From: Plasmodium brasilianum
Taxonomy: Eukaryota > Apicomplexa > Aconoidasida > Haemosporida > Plasmodiidae
Direction of reading: 5' to 3'
Assembly: GCF_023973825.1 (NCBI RefSeq)
Contig: NC_090126.1
Span: 1,907,001 to 1,971,000 of the forward strand
Length of the DNA stretch: 64,000 bases
Shown: positions 49,641-60,553 of the stretch, one piece after another
How positions within the stretch are numbered: position 1 is the first letter of the stretch
Layout: the number at the start of each line of letters is the position of its first letter
Translations under genes and position numbers: made by a program
Notes under the pieces: generated by a model
Told to the model about the DNA's origin: nothing
Seen by the model: the letters and a program-made list of their open reading frames with translations, nothing else
The model's database searches: none

Positions 49641-50126
49641 CATCATTCTTTCATTTTCGCTCCTTTTTTTATTTTTTTTTTTGTGAACAAGTAAGCATAT
49701 ATCTTATTATGTATTAAGTAGGTTAATATTTATCATATTAGCTATATGTTAAGACAAAAACTTAAAATATTTATTTGTTTTTATAGTTTTTAAATTTTTT
49801 TTTATTTTATTTTATTTTTTTTTTTTGGACTTCACGCATATATACATACGTATACATATATATACATACGTATACATATATATACATACGTATACATATA
49901 TGTACATACGTATAAATACATATTACTAAGTACCTGTAATATATAGCGGCGTACTTTCTTTTTACTTCCTATATGATATATTCATGTACATATGTATACG
50001 TGAACGTATGTATACATGCGCTGTACATGCCTTTACCTATTTGCCCTATGTAAAATTAGTTTATTGTTTTTATGAGCTGTTCGCGTTATTATATATCTAA
50101 TACTTAATACGTATATTACATATTTA

Positions 50127-50157
<31 letters not shown>

Positions 50158-50276
50158 TTTTGCATATATCTATGTATATATGCGTATTGGTTGTCTGTGC
50201 GTAACAAGTTAGGGGTGTTAGAATTCTACAAAAAGAACGTACAAATTTTTGTCTAAAGAAAATACGTTAAGGCATA

Positions 50277-51524
50277 ATGTCGGCAGCTGCTGTAGGTGTG
50301 GAAAATAGATGTTTAATGAAAAACAAGAAAAGTAGAAATAATGCATGTGATTTCATAAATGTAGACATAAATTATATTATAAAAGATATATATGGTTTCA
50401 AACATGGAAGAAAAAGAACTGTTCAATTTATTAATGATGAAAATATTATAAACTCAGAAGACATAAAAAAAATAATTAAAAAAATAAAGATTAAGGATAA
50501 TTCAAATAGCGAAATGGAGAAGCATGAAGCATTTCAACAGGGAGAAAAACAAAAATATTTTTTAACTCAACATCCACAGGATGGTACAAAGGACAGAGCA
50601 GATAATGGCTGCGATGGTGTAAGCAATGGTAGAAGCAATGGTAGAAGCAATGGTATGAACACTAGTAGAGACAGTGGTACAGGGAGTGATATAGGCAGTG
50701 ATAGCAGCGATGTTAGCGGTGATGATGGTAGCAGTGGTAACAATAACATAATTGGAAATGATAAGAGTAATTGTAGTATAAATCATAACAATAATGATGA
50801 TAGTAATAGTAATGATAGCAGCAATAGGTGCATTACTAGTATTGGTAGTATCGGTAGTATCGGTAGTATCGGTAGTATTGGTAGTATCGGTAGTATTGGT
50901 AGTATTGGTAGTATCGGTAGTAGTGGAAATAGTGGAAATAGTGGCAATAGTGGCGGTAGTGGTAGTAGTGGTAGTAGTGGTAGTAGTGGCAGTAGGACTA
51001 GTGAGCGAAGCGCTGAGTACTTCCAGTGCTTCGAAAATAATAATATATTAAAAAACTCTAATTATAATAAGATAGGATGTAGTGGATCCCCTCCAGAAAT
51101 ACTACTTGAAAAAGAAGAGAAAACAAAAATATTGAGAAAGCAATTTGAATTATGTATAGACAATATTTTAGAAATAATATGTTCATGTAATGAAATTAAT
51201 GAAGCGAAAAAAAGTATGGTACCATTACTTAGTGAATTTATACAAAATAATTTTATTTGTTTAGATGATTATGAAAAAAATCAAGATATTATTAAACTAA
51301 ATATTGACACATTACAAAAAGAAAAGAAAGTATTAATAAGTGCAGTAAAGATGCAATATCAAAAAATTTTAAAATTACAAAAATTAACAGATAGTCAAAA
51401 AAATGAACTAAAAAAGAAAAGTGATGAATTAAATCAAATAAAAGCAAAAGTTCATCAGTATTTTTATGATATTAATAACCCGAATAAAAGAGTTTTTTCC
51501 ATTCTCTCGCCAGATGTGTATTAA
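50277..51524 (+). CDS. Conserved-looking coiled-coil protein, function unknown
   Basis: A single-exon ORF of 415 aa that I do not recognise. The N-terminal ~85 residues are non-repetitive (contains FINVDINYIIKDIYGFKHG) with predicted alpha/beta character. Residues ~95-250 are Ser/Gly/Asn low-complexity, including an (IGS)n and (SGNSG)n tract encoded by 9-bp GGTAGTATC/T repeats. The C-terminal ~140 residues (277-415) are non-repetitive and strongly helical, with a Cys-containing segment (ELCIDNILEIICSCNE) and then a Lys/Gln/Leu-rich coiled coil (about 345-400), ending SILSPDVY. The two conserved-looking ends flanking a disordered middle suggest a real Plasmodium protein, probably a structural or adaptor component (inferred). 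A near-perfect frame start (AATGTCGGCAGC) and higher GC support coding. Confidence 0.85.
   Translation: MSAAAVGVENRCLMKNKKSRNNACDFINVDINYIIKDIYGFKHGRKRTVQFINDENIINSEDIKKIIKKIKIKDNSNSEMEKHEAFQQGEKQKYFLTQHPQDGTKDRADNGCDGVSNGRSNGRSNGMNTSRDSGTGSDIGSDSSDVSGDDGSSGNNNIIGNDKSNCSINHNNNDDSNSNDSSNRCITSIGSIGSIGSIGSIGSIGSIGSIGSIGSSGNSGNSGNSGGSGSSGSSGSSGSRTSERSAEYFQCFENNNILKNSNYNKIGCSGSPPEILLEKEEKTKILRKQFELCIDNILEIICSCNEINEAKKSMVPLLSEFIQNNFICLDDYEKNQDIIKLNIDTLQKEKKVLISAVKMQYQKILKLQKLTDSQKNELKKKSDELNQIKAKVHQYFYDINNPNKRVFSILSPDVY
50840..51000 (+). repeat. Coding 9-bp GGTAGTATC/AGTGGTAGT repeat
   Basis: In-frame copies of GGTAGTAT(C/T) give (GSI)n and then GGTAGTAGT-type copies give (GSS)n in the 415-aa protein. 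Confidence 0.93.
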
Positions 51525-51540
51525 TTTGGTTAGTGCATGA

Positions 51541-51556
51541 GGAGGGGGGGGGGAGG
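51541..51556 (+). other. G-rich element GGAGGGGGGGGGGAGG
   Basis: A ten-G run flanked by GGA and AGG begins 17 bp after the stop of the 415-aa protein gene and is followed by a poly-A stretch. It would be in the 3' UTR. Confidence 0.6.
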
Positions 51557-52499
51557 AAAAAAAAAAGGCAGTAAATTATGCATTCGTGTTTGTTTAGAAT
51601 GAGATATACATATGTATGTGCTTTACGTGGGTTATGTATACTTATAATTATACCTTGTCCATTGGCACTTATATTATATATATGTATGAGTACAAACTTA
51701 CGTGAACGTGGTAACTTGGTGGACAAGGCTCAAGGATGATGACTATACGCTGTATGATGATAGTATAATAGTATATATCAGTGGGTATATATATTATTTA
51801 TATAGGAAGAAAGAAAAAAAAGAATATTGTTGAAGTTTTGGTTATGTGCAAGTAGGGTAAAATTTTAGTTGTAACTACTTTATTTGAGTGTGCTGGTTAT
51901 CAAAGCAGTTTCTGCTTTAAGCAAGTGTGCACACATATATACATGCATATACGTATGCATATACGTATGCATGTGGTTATGCATCTGATTGTGCATGCTA
52001 TTATGAATATGTTAATGTATTATTTTATTATGTGTATGATGAAATGTTTTTTTCCAATGCTCGCGTAGAGCAGTTATGTGCACATTTGTCATGCGAACAT
52101 GTATATGTATATATGTATATGTATATATATGTATATATGCGCATGTGTGCATACATATAAACACATATATACGTACGTATGTACGTACATAATTTTTCCC
52201 AATGGGGAAGGGAAAAGGCAAACGTACGTTAATTGTTCCATAAAAGGGAAAAAAGAAAAGAGCGTTATATCTACATATAGCATATGCGTGTTATGCGCTT
52301 TCCGAATGCACAAGTAGTGGAAAAGTCCTTTTAGATTTCTTCATGTAGGTAAAATATATATTGTAATTATTATGGAGTGAAAAACAAAAGAATAAGGAGA
52401 AGACGTAAAACCGAGATTACGTGTACTTGCTTGTGGACAAATTTGTTTGTATTCTAGACCGCTAGGAGGTAGTTTACTTGCGTAACATGCACACGTATT

Positions 52500-52625
52500 A
52501 TACCCACACACGTATATGCATGTTTACACGTATATGCATGTTTACACGTATATGCATGTTTACACGTATATGCATGTTTACACGTATATGTATGTTTACA
52601 CGTATATGTATGTTTACACGTACAC
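52500..52625. repeat. Minisatellite, 18-bp unit
   Basis: About six copies of TATATGCATGTTTACACG, the last with TATATGTATG. It is noncoding; the plus frame reads (RICMFT)n. Confidence 0.9.
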
Positions 52626-53384
52626 CTCAACATTGTCTAAAAATATATGTACATATCACATTAACACAAATGCAGTTATTTTTAATTATTAACTTAATGC
52701 CTTTTTATAAAAACATTTTTATTAATTTTTTTTTTTTTTTTCTTTTACATATTGTAAAAACATAAAACAAAATTAAATGTAAACTACTTTTTTTTAAATA
52801 TTTCACGTAAAAGCGGTAAAATAAGGAATTTTTTCTTTGAGACGAAAGGCATATTTTCGAAAAATGGCGGGAGATATGTATGTATATGCATATATATGTC
52901 TATTGTACGTATATATATGTAGGTGATAGAGCCCTTTATAAAGTGCACCTTCGAGGCTATAAATCCATTATGATCCTAGCAGTCGTTAAACGTGTTACCC
53001 ATTCTTAATAATTGGCGGGTAAAAACGTTAATATTATAGCAAATTATAAGAAATTTTGACACACAGTGTGATATCCAAATGTATTTATTCATTATTCGTA
53101 GTTGTTCGTTAGTAGAACATTTTAAGTAATTGGAAACTCGGCTATTTCTTTAAAAAAAAAAAATTAAAGTAAAATTTGAAAGCAAATAAAATGGGTACAC
53201 GCGTAAATAGCAAATTTATTTCGTATTAAAAATGGTGTACACCTTTTGATAATACAAAAGTGAAAAGAGGGAAAATGGCTAAAATGATAAGTAATGGAAA
53301 AAAAAAAAAAAAAAAAAAAAAAAAGTTAAAAAGGAGCAAATAGTGAAAAGAATAAATAAAAAAAAAAAAAAAAACAGATCATTA

Positions 53385-53560
53385 ATAATAAGTAATGATC
53401 TACAATGATAAGTAATGATCTATAATGATAGGTAATGATCTGTAATGATAGGTAATGATCTGTAATGATAGGTAATGATCTGTAATGATAGGTAATGATC
53501 TGTAATGATAGGTAATGATCTATAATAATCAGAAATGATGAATAATGATCAGTACTGATA
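53385..53560. repeat. Minisatellite, 20-bp unit
   Basis: About eight copies of GATAGGTAATGATCTGTAAT, diverging at both ends. It lies 3' of the DWNN gene. Confidence 0.9.
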
Positions 53561-53806
53561 AATAATCAATGATCAGATCTATGAATAAACAAAATTTAAA
53601 AGTTGGAAAAATAAGTACGAGAAACAAAGCCAATTTTTGCTTCAATTTTTTTTTTTTTCTTCCCTATAACACAGCCAAGCGAAACTTAGCTAAGAATAAC
53701 TATAATCATATACAATTTAAGTATGCCCAACTAGACTTGGGGCAACAAAATTGTATACTACTTAATTATGCACGACTTCACTACGCTCAACCGAATCATA
53801 TGTAAC

Positions 53807-56245
53807 TTAGCACACCTTCTTGCACATTAGAAATGTGTTCAAATCGATTTTTCTTTTTTTCTTCTTCTTCTTCCTGTGCATCTTATAATGGGCTATATAT
53901 GCCGCTGCAAATTCATGTTGTTTTTTTAATTCGTTAATATTGATCGAAAAGTTAATCAACGGGTTAAAAAAATCGGGTTCTTGCAATTTTTGGTCCTGTT
54001 CGTTAAATGCATCATTAGCATTACCATAATTGTTACTGTTACCACTATCCACGTGTGAATCATCCTTCACTCTCATATTATCATTCGTAAATTCATTAGT
54101 TGTACCGTTACCATATACCTGTCTGTTATTATTTTTTCTATTCAATATAAACTCATTCTTGTTGTTCATGGTAAGATTTCCAAGCACCTGGTTTCCATTG
54201 GTATTATTGCTCGTGCATGTAGCAGTAGTGATCCCCGAATTGTTCTTACTACTACTGTTATAACACTCATGGGTCAATTTGATATCATTATTCAGGGTAG
54301 AACGAGCCCCATTTAATGTGAACCCGCTATGAAACGACGTTCCCCCCCCTCCCTCTTCATATGTATTACTGTTATTCTTTTGATTTTTGACAATAGTGTC
54401 AATTACATTTTTAATATTCGTATTAATAATTAACTCATCCGCGTTAACAAATTTTGAACAACTTGGGCATTTCATAATATGTGTCTTCTGATCTGCACTC
54501 GTGTAATATGCTGAATAATCATTTTTTCTTTTTTTGTTATATTTAAATAAACAAGGTTTACAGTAGGTTTCTCCACAGCAGTGTAGAGTTATGGGAGAGG
54601 TGTACAATCGTTTACATAATAGACATTTATAAATACTCGATATATTTTCTTTCTCCTTTTTGTTACTAGTACCATTACGCTTACGGTTACGTTTACTAAT
54701 ACTACTACTATGACTATCAATACTATCATTACTATCATTGCCATCATCATTGCCTTCATTATCATTATTACCACCACTGCTGTTAGCATTTACACCTAAG
54801 TAGATATTAATCTTATCATCAACACTTCTATACAAGTATGCACTACCACTCACATCCTCGACATCCTTCATAATTCCATAACTACCATCTTTTAATATAT
54901 ATATCTGATCATATTTATATATATCTTCTGCTTTTATTTTTGTTAAAAAATTTGTAGGTATACCTGTCGGTACTTTTATTTTTTTATTATTATTAAAAGT
55001 ACTCATAGTACAGTTTTTAATACTATGTCCTTTTTTACCACACATATGACAAATATAATCAGGTGAAACATATTTATTCAAATTTTCTAAGCTAGTATTA
55101 TTATATGCTGTATTTTTTGTCTTGTAGTACTTGTTCAACTCGGTATTGTTGTACTTCGGATAGCCTAAGCCTCCGTTTGACAAACCACTACCTACAGAAG
55201 CAATTGAAATGGAAGGAGTCGTAGTAGTACCAGCCGCAGTAAAACTACAAGAAGCAGTAGAAGCAGTCGTAGTAGCGGTGGTAGTAACCGCGGTGGTAAG
55301 ATCCCCATTAATGGGATTAAAACCCCTATGAGGCGTAGAAGATGTTGACATTTTGATAAATTTATTTTGATAAATTTTTTGATTGTTTTTATCTTTTTTG
55401 TAATAATTCATTCTGTATTTATTCGTATCCGTATTATAGATGTTATTTCTTTCCATTGCTTCTTGTATTTTCATATATTCATCATCGTTTTGATTTTCTT
55501 TTATTATATTATTATTCCTATTGTACACATTCCACGGCTTATTATTACTTCCACTAATACCAGTAACACCACTAACACCACTAACACCACTAATACCACT
55601 AACACCAGTAATACCACTAACACTAGTAATACCAGTAATACCAGTAACTCCACTAATACTGCTAATACAGCCACTATTAGGGGGATGCATCTGTGGCCTA
55701 TTCATTTTTACAGCTCTGTCATTCATATCATTATTATTTGTCCTTTCCTGCACACTTTTATAAACAGAATTAGGGTAACTACCACCGTGATGATTGCCAT
55801 GATGACCACTATAATGACTACTGTAACCATTGATCTTATTCGTATTACTACTGAAATTACTACTGAAATTACTACTGTGGTTATTACCACTGTTACTGAG
55901 GTACGGTTCACTCTGCTCTTTGCTTGATAGGGAACCTTCTTCCTGCTCAGCTACACATTTATTCTTCTCTAAGTAGATTCTATTACTTTTTTGTAATAGG
56001 TCCTTCACAACACCTATACTACTTCTTTGTACTTCTAGAAGCATACCATTTTGAATACTTTCATGTTCACTCAAAACTCTGTTATTATGATATAAAAGGA
56101 TGTCCAAACTATTTTGTAACTCTAAATTTATGACTTCTAAAATTTTCTTTTTAATAGTGCCATAACTGCAAGGTAAGGATATCCTTAAAATGTTTGTGCC
56201 TCCCTTGCTCCCCTTAAAATTCCAGTATATAAACGTGTCGATCAT
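53807..56245 (-). CDS. DWNN-CCHC-RING protein, RBBP6/Mpe1 homologue
   Basis: A single-exon gene of 812 aa with the domain order of RBBP6 (yeast Mpe1). Residues 1-76 are the ubiquitin-like DWNN domain (starts MIDTFIYWNFKGSKGG). A CCHC zinc knuckle (CHMCGKKGHSIKNC) is at about 398-412. A C4C4-type RING/U-box (CLLCKRLYTS, CCGETYCKPC, CPSC) is at about 541-600. In other eukaryotes this protein is a subunit of the cleavage and polyadenylation machinery and has E3 ubiquitin-ligase activity, linking 3'-end processing to ubiquitin. Ser/Gly/Asn-rich low-complexity DNA fills residues ~120-390 and ~490-530, including a (GVSGVSG/GVTGITG) tract at about 195-230. Zinc ligands look complete. The start is supported by the DWNN fold beginning at residue 1. 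Assignment is firm. Confidence 0.93.
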   Translation of the reverse strand: MIDTFIYWNFKGSKGGTNILRISLPCSYGTIKKKILEVINLELQNSLDILLYHNNRVLSEHESIQNGMLLEVQRSSIGVVKDLLQKSNRIYLEKNKCVAEQEEGSLSSKEQSEPYLSNSGNNHSSNFSSNFSSNTNKINGYSSHYSGHHGNHHGGSYPNSVYKSVQERTNNNDMNDRAVKMNRPQMHPPNSGCISSISGVTGITGITSVSGITGVSGISGVSGVSGVTGISGSNNKPWNVYNRNNNIIKENQNDDEYMKIQEAMERNNIYNTDTNKYRMNYYKKDKNNQKIYQNKFIKMSTSSTPHRGFNPINGDLTTAVTTTATTTASTASCSFTAAGTTTTPSISIASVGSGLSNGGLGYPKYNNTELNKYYKTKNTAYNNTSLENLNKYVSPDYICHMCGKKGHSIKNCTMSTFNNNKKIKVPTGIPTNFLTKIKAEDIYKYDQIYILKDGSYGIMKDVEDVSGSAYLYRSVDDKINIYLGVNANSSGGNNDNEGNDDGNDSNDSIDSHSSSISKRNRKRNGTSNKKEKENISSIYKCLLCKRLYTSPITLHCCGETYCKPCLFKYNKKRKNDYSAYYTSADQKTHIMKCPSCSKFVNADELIINTNIKNVIDTIVKNQKNNSNTYEEGGGGTSFHSGFTLNGARSTLNNDIKLTHECYNSSSKNNSGITTATCTSNNTNGNQVLGNLTMNNKNEFILNRKNNNRQVYGNGTTNEFTNDNMRVKDDSHVDSGNSNNYGNANDAFNEQDQKLQEPDFFNPLINFSININELKKQHEFAAAYIAHYKMHRKKKKKKRKIDLNTFLMCKKVC

Positions 56246-56279
56246 GTTTACGTTCGCTCTGTTGTACTTTTCGTTGTTC

Positions 56280-56455
56280 TTCTCCGTTTGTACTTCTCCG
56301 TTTGTACTTCTCCGTTTGTATTAATCTGTTCTATTGCTCCGTTCTATTGCTCCGTTCTACTGCTCCGTTCTACTGCTCCGTTCTACTGTTCCGTTCTACT
56401 ACTCCGTTCTACTGTTCCGTTCTACTACTCCGTTCTACTGCTCCGTTTTATTTTA
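56280..56455. repeat. Minisatellite, about 13-bp unit, in DWNN 5' flank
   Basis: About 12 copies of GTTCTACTGCTCC and variants (GTTCTATTGCTCC, GTTCTACTACTCC), preceded by TTTGTACTTCTCCG copies. They begin 35 bp upstream of the DWNN gene start, so they are probably in its leader or promoter. Confidence 0.9.
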
Positions 56456-56754
56456 CTTTTTTAATGCATCTCCAAACAGCTAATCAGGCAAAAGGAAAAA
56501 CTACTACGCTGCCGCTTTATGCTGCTATGTATTGGAGTTAATGTTATATTTATGCCTGAGAAATTTTCATCTGTGTGTGTATTATGAAAATGAAAAAAGT
56601 TTTCACCCAGTGGAAGAGGAGTGGTATATAATATATAAACGTGCAGTTGTTAATACACATTTAAATAGATATATATACAACCCATGAACACGTACGTGCG
56701 CACACAGAGGTACAAATATAGTAGGCATGTATATTTCCCCTTGAGTTAAAAAAA

Positions 56755-56935
56755 AATAATAATAATAAAATATCAATAAAATATCAATAAAATAGTAATA
56801 AAATAGTAATAAAATAGTAACAAAATAGTAACAAAATAGTAACAAAATAGTAACAAAATAGTAACAAAATAGTAACAAAATAGTAACAAAATAGTAACAA
56901 AATAGTAACAAGATAGTAATAAAATAATAAAAAAA
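56755..56935. repeat. Minisatellite, 11-bp unit
   Basis: About 15 copies of AAAATAGTAAC with AAAATATCAAT variants on the left. It is noncoding. Confidence 0.9.
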
Positions 56936-59089
56936 AAATAAAATGTAATAATAAAAAATGCTACATTAAAAAGGGCAATTTTAAAAAAGCATGTCTTAAA
57001 ATAAATTGTTCTTTTTTTTCCTTTTGAAATGTAAAATGAATGTCGTTTTTTTTTTTTTTTTTTTTTTTTTTTGCAAAACATGCTTATAACCTGTATGTAT
57101 ATATATATATATATATATACATATACAAGCGAACAAGAGAAGCCCTTACATTATTATATATATAGCACTATAACTTATTTACTCTTCTATAACGTGTGAT
57201 ACATATATATATATATAAGTCCTAAACAAATTGCTGATTAACGTTACGGTATGCTAATTTATTTTAATTTTACTCTTTTTATGGTTGTCTTAAATATTTT
57301 ATAATTGCGTATTATTCCTACAATTTTTTTTTTTTTTTTTCCTTTTTTTTCTTTCGTTTTTCTTTCTTTTTTTTTTCCCCCCCCCAAATTTTTCCCTTTC
57401 CTTTTTTTCTATTAAACAACTCTGTGTGCTTAATTGGTTAAAAACGAAAAAGCAAAAATTCGGATTTTCACTGAATATTCCTAAACACCCAATTATTTAT
57501 TTATTCGCTTATACGGCAAGAATATGTTTTTTGTAAGAAAAAAAAGCTTATGCACATATTTAGCAAAAAACGAAAAAAGATTATACACACATAGATATAT
57601 ATATATATATATATGTATATATATGTATGTATATATATATGTACATATATGTATGTATATATATATGTACATATATTTACTTATATGTATAAGTATATAT
57701 TATATTTATATATATATGTATATATTATACAAGTATACATATATACAAAAATACACACATAATTTATAAATATACACTAACTACACTACACAAAATATAT
57801 AACCATCAAATTATTGAAACAAACAAAACATAAAATCAACAAAAGTAACTCTTAAAAAGCTTCAAATTAAAAAATAATAAATATTTTCTTGTTCTTCAAT
57901 TTTATTTTATTTTTTTTTTATTTTTTTTTTTTTTTATATGGAGATAATGTATATATTCTACCCTCTTCGAAATTTTTCTTTTCTTTTTTTTTTTTCTTTC
58001 TCACTGCAATTTTTGTATTAAACGTGATTCTAAATATGGAAGCAAAACAATTTCTGGTTATGAAGGGAAGGGTCCTTGCTTTGGCTTAGAAAACGAGTAA
58101 ATGTACATAAGTATAAATACATACAAAAGCATATATACATTCATACATATGTACGCATATCAGACTAACTAGTCATACTTTGTCAATATTTTCAAAAAAA
58201 TCGTTTCAGCTTAAACTATGTTGTGTAATTCAATATTTGTAATGTTTGCTATTCTTAATGTACTTATATAGTACAGTCATAATTACATATAAGCAATAAG
58301 CTTATGAATGAGTAGTAATATTCTACGCCTATAAAAGAAGGAGAAAAAAAAAATACAATAAAATAATAAAAATAAGGAGAGAACAATGAGCAAACGGTAA
58401 AATAGCAATATTGCATATTGAGTTTTCCCACTCCTACCCCCAAAATACAAAATTTTTAATAACAAAATTTAAAAAAAAATATATATATATTATAACACAA
58501 GGAATATATAAATATTAATAAACATCCGCATTTGCATTACACACTTATGTGTACTTTAGGAGGAGTATATGTTCTGATAATCACTTAGATATAAGTAATA
58601 AAATATACGTTTACATAACATACTACATATAAGCGTATAAATTATATATACATATATATATATATAAATATATATGCGTAATAAATTATATATATACACA
58701 TAACATATTATTTATGTACATGTTATATATATATATATATATATATATGTAATAATGACAAAACCTACTTTATTGTTCGCTAGGAAAGGTTCTCCCATTC
58801 ATATCATAAGAAGGAAAAGAAAATAAAAATATGGCTTCTGCTTGTTATTTTTGTAGCCTCAAAAACTGTATTTAACTTAATTTTTTCCTATACATACATA
58901 TACGTATATATATATATATATATATATTTACATATGTTATATATGCGAAGGACTGGTCTTAAATTCTTATATTAATTACAAAATCGTTTAAATTTAAATA
59001 TTACTATATTCATTAATACACAAAAAAAAAAAAAAAAATTAAATAAAAATTGTTTTAAGCTAAAATGTAAAAAAAAATAATAACATAAA

Positions 59090-59300
59090 TACATAAATAA
59101 ATAATTAAACAGATAAATGAATGAATAAATGAACAAATAATTAAACAGATAAATGAATGAATAAATGAATAAATAATTAAACAGTTAAATGAATGAATAA
59201 ATAATTAAACAGATAAATGAATGAATAAATGTATAAATGTATAAATGCATAAATGTATAAATGTATAAATGTATAAATGAATAAACAATTAAATAAATAA
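59090..59300. repeat. AATAAATGAATG / ATGTATAA repeats
   Basis: Degenerate four-base-periodic sequence with copies of AAATAATTAAACAGATAAAT and ATAAATGTATAAATGTATAA. It is noncoding. Confidence 0.8.
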
Positions 59301-60468
59301 ATGATTGGTTAAACGAAATATAGTGCTTGTATGTTAAAGATGACGAAGCTTGAAAAATAAAAGCATGGAAAAACGCTATTCCATTTAAAAAAAAAAAAAA
59401 AGAAATCTTCTCTTTTATTATAAAAATGCAAAGGTGAAACGGTATATATATAATATATATATATATATATGTATATATTTATTTTTATACTGTTATGTAT
59501 ACGAGTTCGATCTGTAAGGAATTACATCAGCAGTTTTGCATATATATAAAAAAAACTACTATTAAGTAATATATATTATATAAAAATATGTATAAATATA
59601 TATGCATTAGTATAATCTAAGTCCTAGCAAAAGTGCCTTTAATTTAACAAAGAGATTACATTTGCAATTTCGTTGAAGTTTTTTTTTTTTTTTTAATAAC
59701 AATTTTGAAATAAAATTAAAAAAATACAAAAAAAGAAAAAAGGAGACATGCGAAATTTAACGTTATTAATAAATTGATTTTAGCAAAAAGCTTCCCCTAT
59801 TTTATTTTTTTTAAAGGCTTTTTTTTATATTATATTTAAAAGAAAGTTTACTGTGAAAAATGAACATATTATGACCTGTTCAGGCAAAAGAAATAAAAAA
59901 GATAAAAAAAAAGAACAAATTTGAACAAAATGGGAACAATAAATTAAATACATGATATATATACATGAATATGTACATGTGTTTAATTTTTATTCGTTTA
60001 CCATTTAATAAAAGAAATATGCACGAAGGAAGAAAAAAAGAACAGTACTTGAACATTTCACAGAAAAGAAATAATTTTTATCCATAAGCTAATTATGCGT
60101 ACATCATATATTATACACGTATGTGCAATATTTGTGAGGGAATTATTGTTCAATAAAAATGAAAATATTGGTTTTTTTCATTCGCGTATTAAAGGAAAGA
60201 AGTTTATTAACAATAAAATAATTTTGGGACATTTTCTGTCTAGTTTGTTTTATATTTTTCCAAGTATATCATGTATATTGTTAAAAAATGTTTTCACATT
60301 CCGCAATATATTTCTTGTTACCCACTTTTAAGTAGAACCTATTTTCGTTCCTGCGTCTATGGCTTATGTGAACACGTGAAAAATTGTGCGATGGGCGTAC
60401 ATATACATATATATATATGTTAATGTTAGTATATAATATGTACATTTATATAGGTATTTATTACTTAC

Positions 60469-60553
60469 CAATAATTGTAATGTAAGGAAGCCCACCTTTC
60501 GTATGTTCGCCATAAGGATGCAGCTCCTTTTTAGCTAACAGTTTATAAGGCAT
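60469..60553 (-). CDS. Candidate first exon of an unannotated minus-strand gene
   Basis: From the ATG at 60553 (A at -3), 28 codons read MPYKLLAKKELHPYGEHT followed by KGGLPYITII and one further base, then a near-consensus donor GTAAGTAA. GC is about 40 percent against roughly 20 percent around it, and the peptide is non-repetitive. A second exon fitting the phase is at 60356-60328 or 60350-60328, giving a 36-38 aa protein ending TKIGST. Alternatively, more distant small exons on the same strand (for example about 58796-58774, acceptor after a long pyrimidine tract, encoding EPFLANNK) also fit. I do not recognise the protein. The exon itself is moderately supported; the rest of the gene is open. 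Confidence 0.42.

Larger units (their letters stand above)
43697..50276. other. Large divergent intergenic region RPL10 to coiled-coil gene
   Basis: About 6.6 kb hold no supported gene. They include poly-T at 44748-44786, (TA)n at 45032-45067, an exceptional 88-T run at 45613-45700, an 11-bp minisatellite (46395-46690), a G-rich element near 48256-48270, a small GC-elevated patch at about 47371-47435, (TA)n tracts around 48670-48745 and a 21-bp minisatellite (49310-49640). The RPL10 5'-UTR exon and promoter should lie in the first kilobase. Confidence 0.6.
51525..53806. other. Convergent intergenic region coiled-coil gene to DWNN gene
   Basis: The region contains a G-rich element 17 bp after the stop (51541-51556), an 18-bp minisatellite (52500-52625), a moderately GC-elevated patch at about 52920-53040, poly-A at 53299-53324 and a 20-bp minisatellite (53385-53560). 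No gene is supported. Confidence 0.6.

Noticed and set aside
49262..49717. 151-codon plus frame with (YHSSIIF) repeats
   Set aside because: A pyrimidine-rich 21-bp satellite in intergenic DNA; no conserved segment flanks the repeat.
60095..60331. 78-codon plus-strand frame starting MRTSYIIHVC
   Set aside because: Phe/Ile/Lys composition is as expected by chance in AT-rich DNA. It partly overlaps the candidate second exon of the minus-strand gene and has no domain, so I left it out, though it is the least repetitive of the rejected frames.
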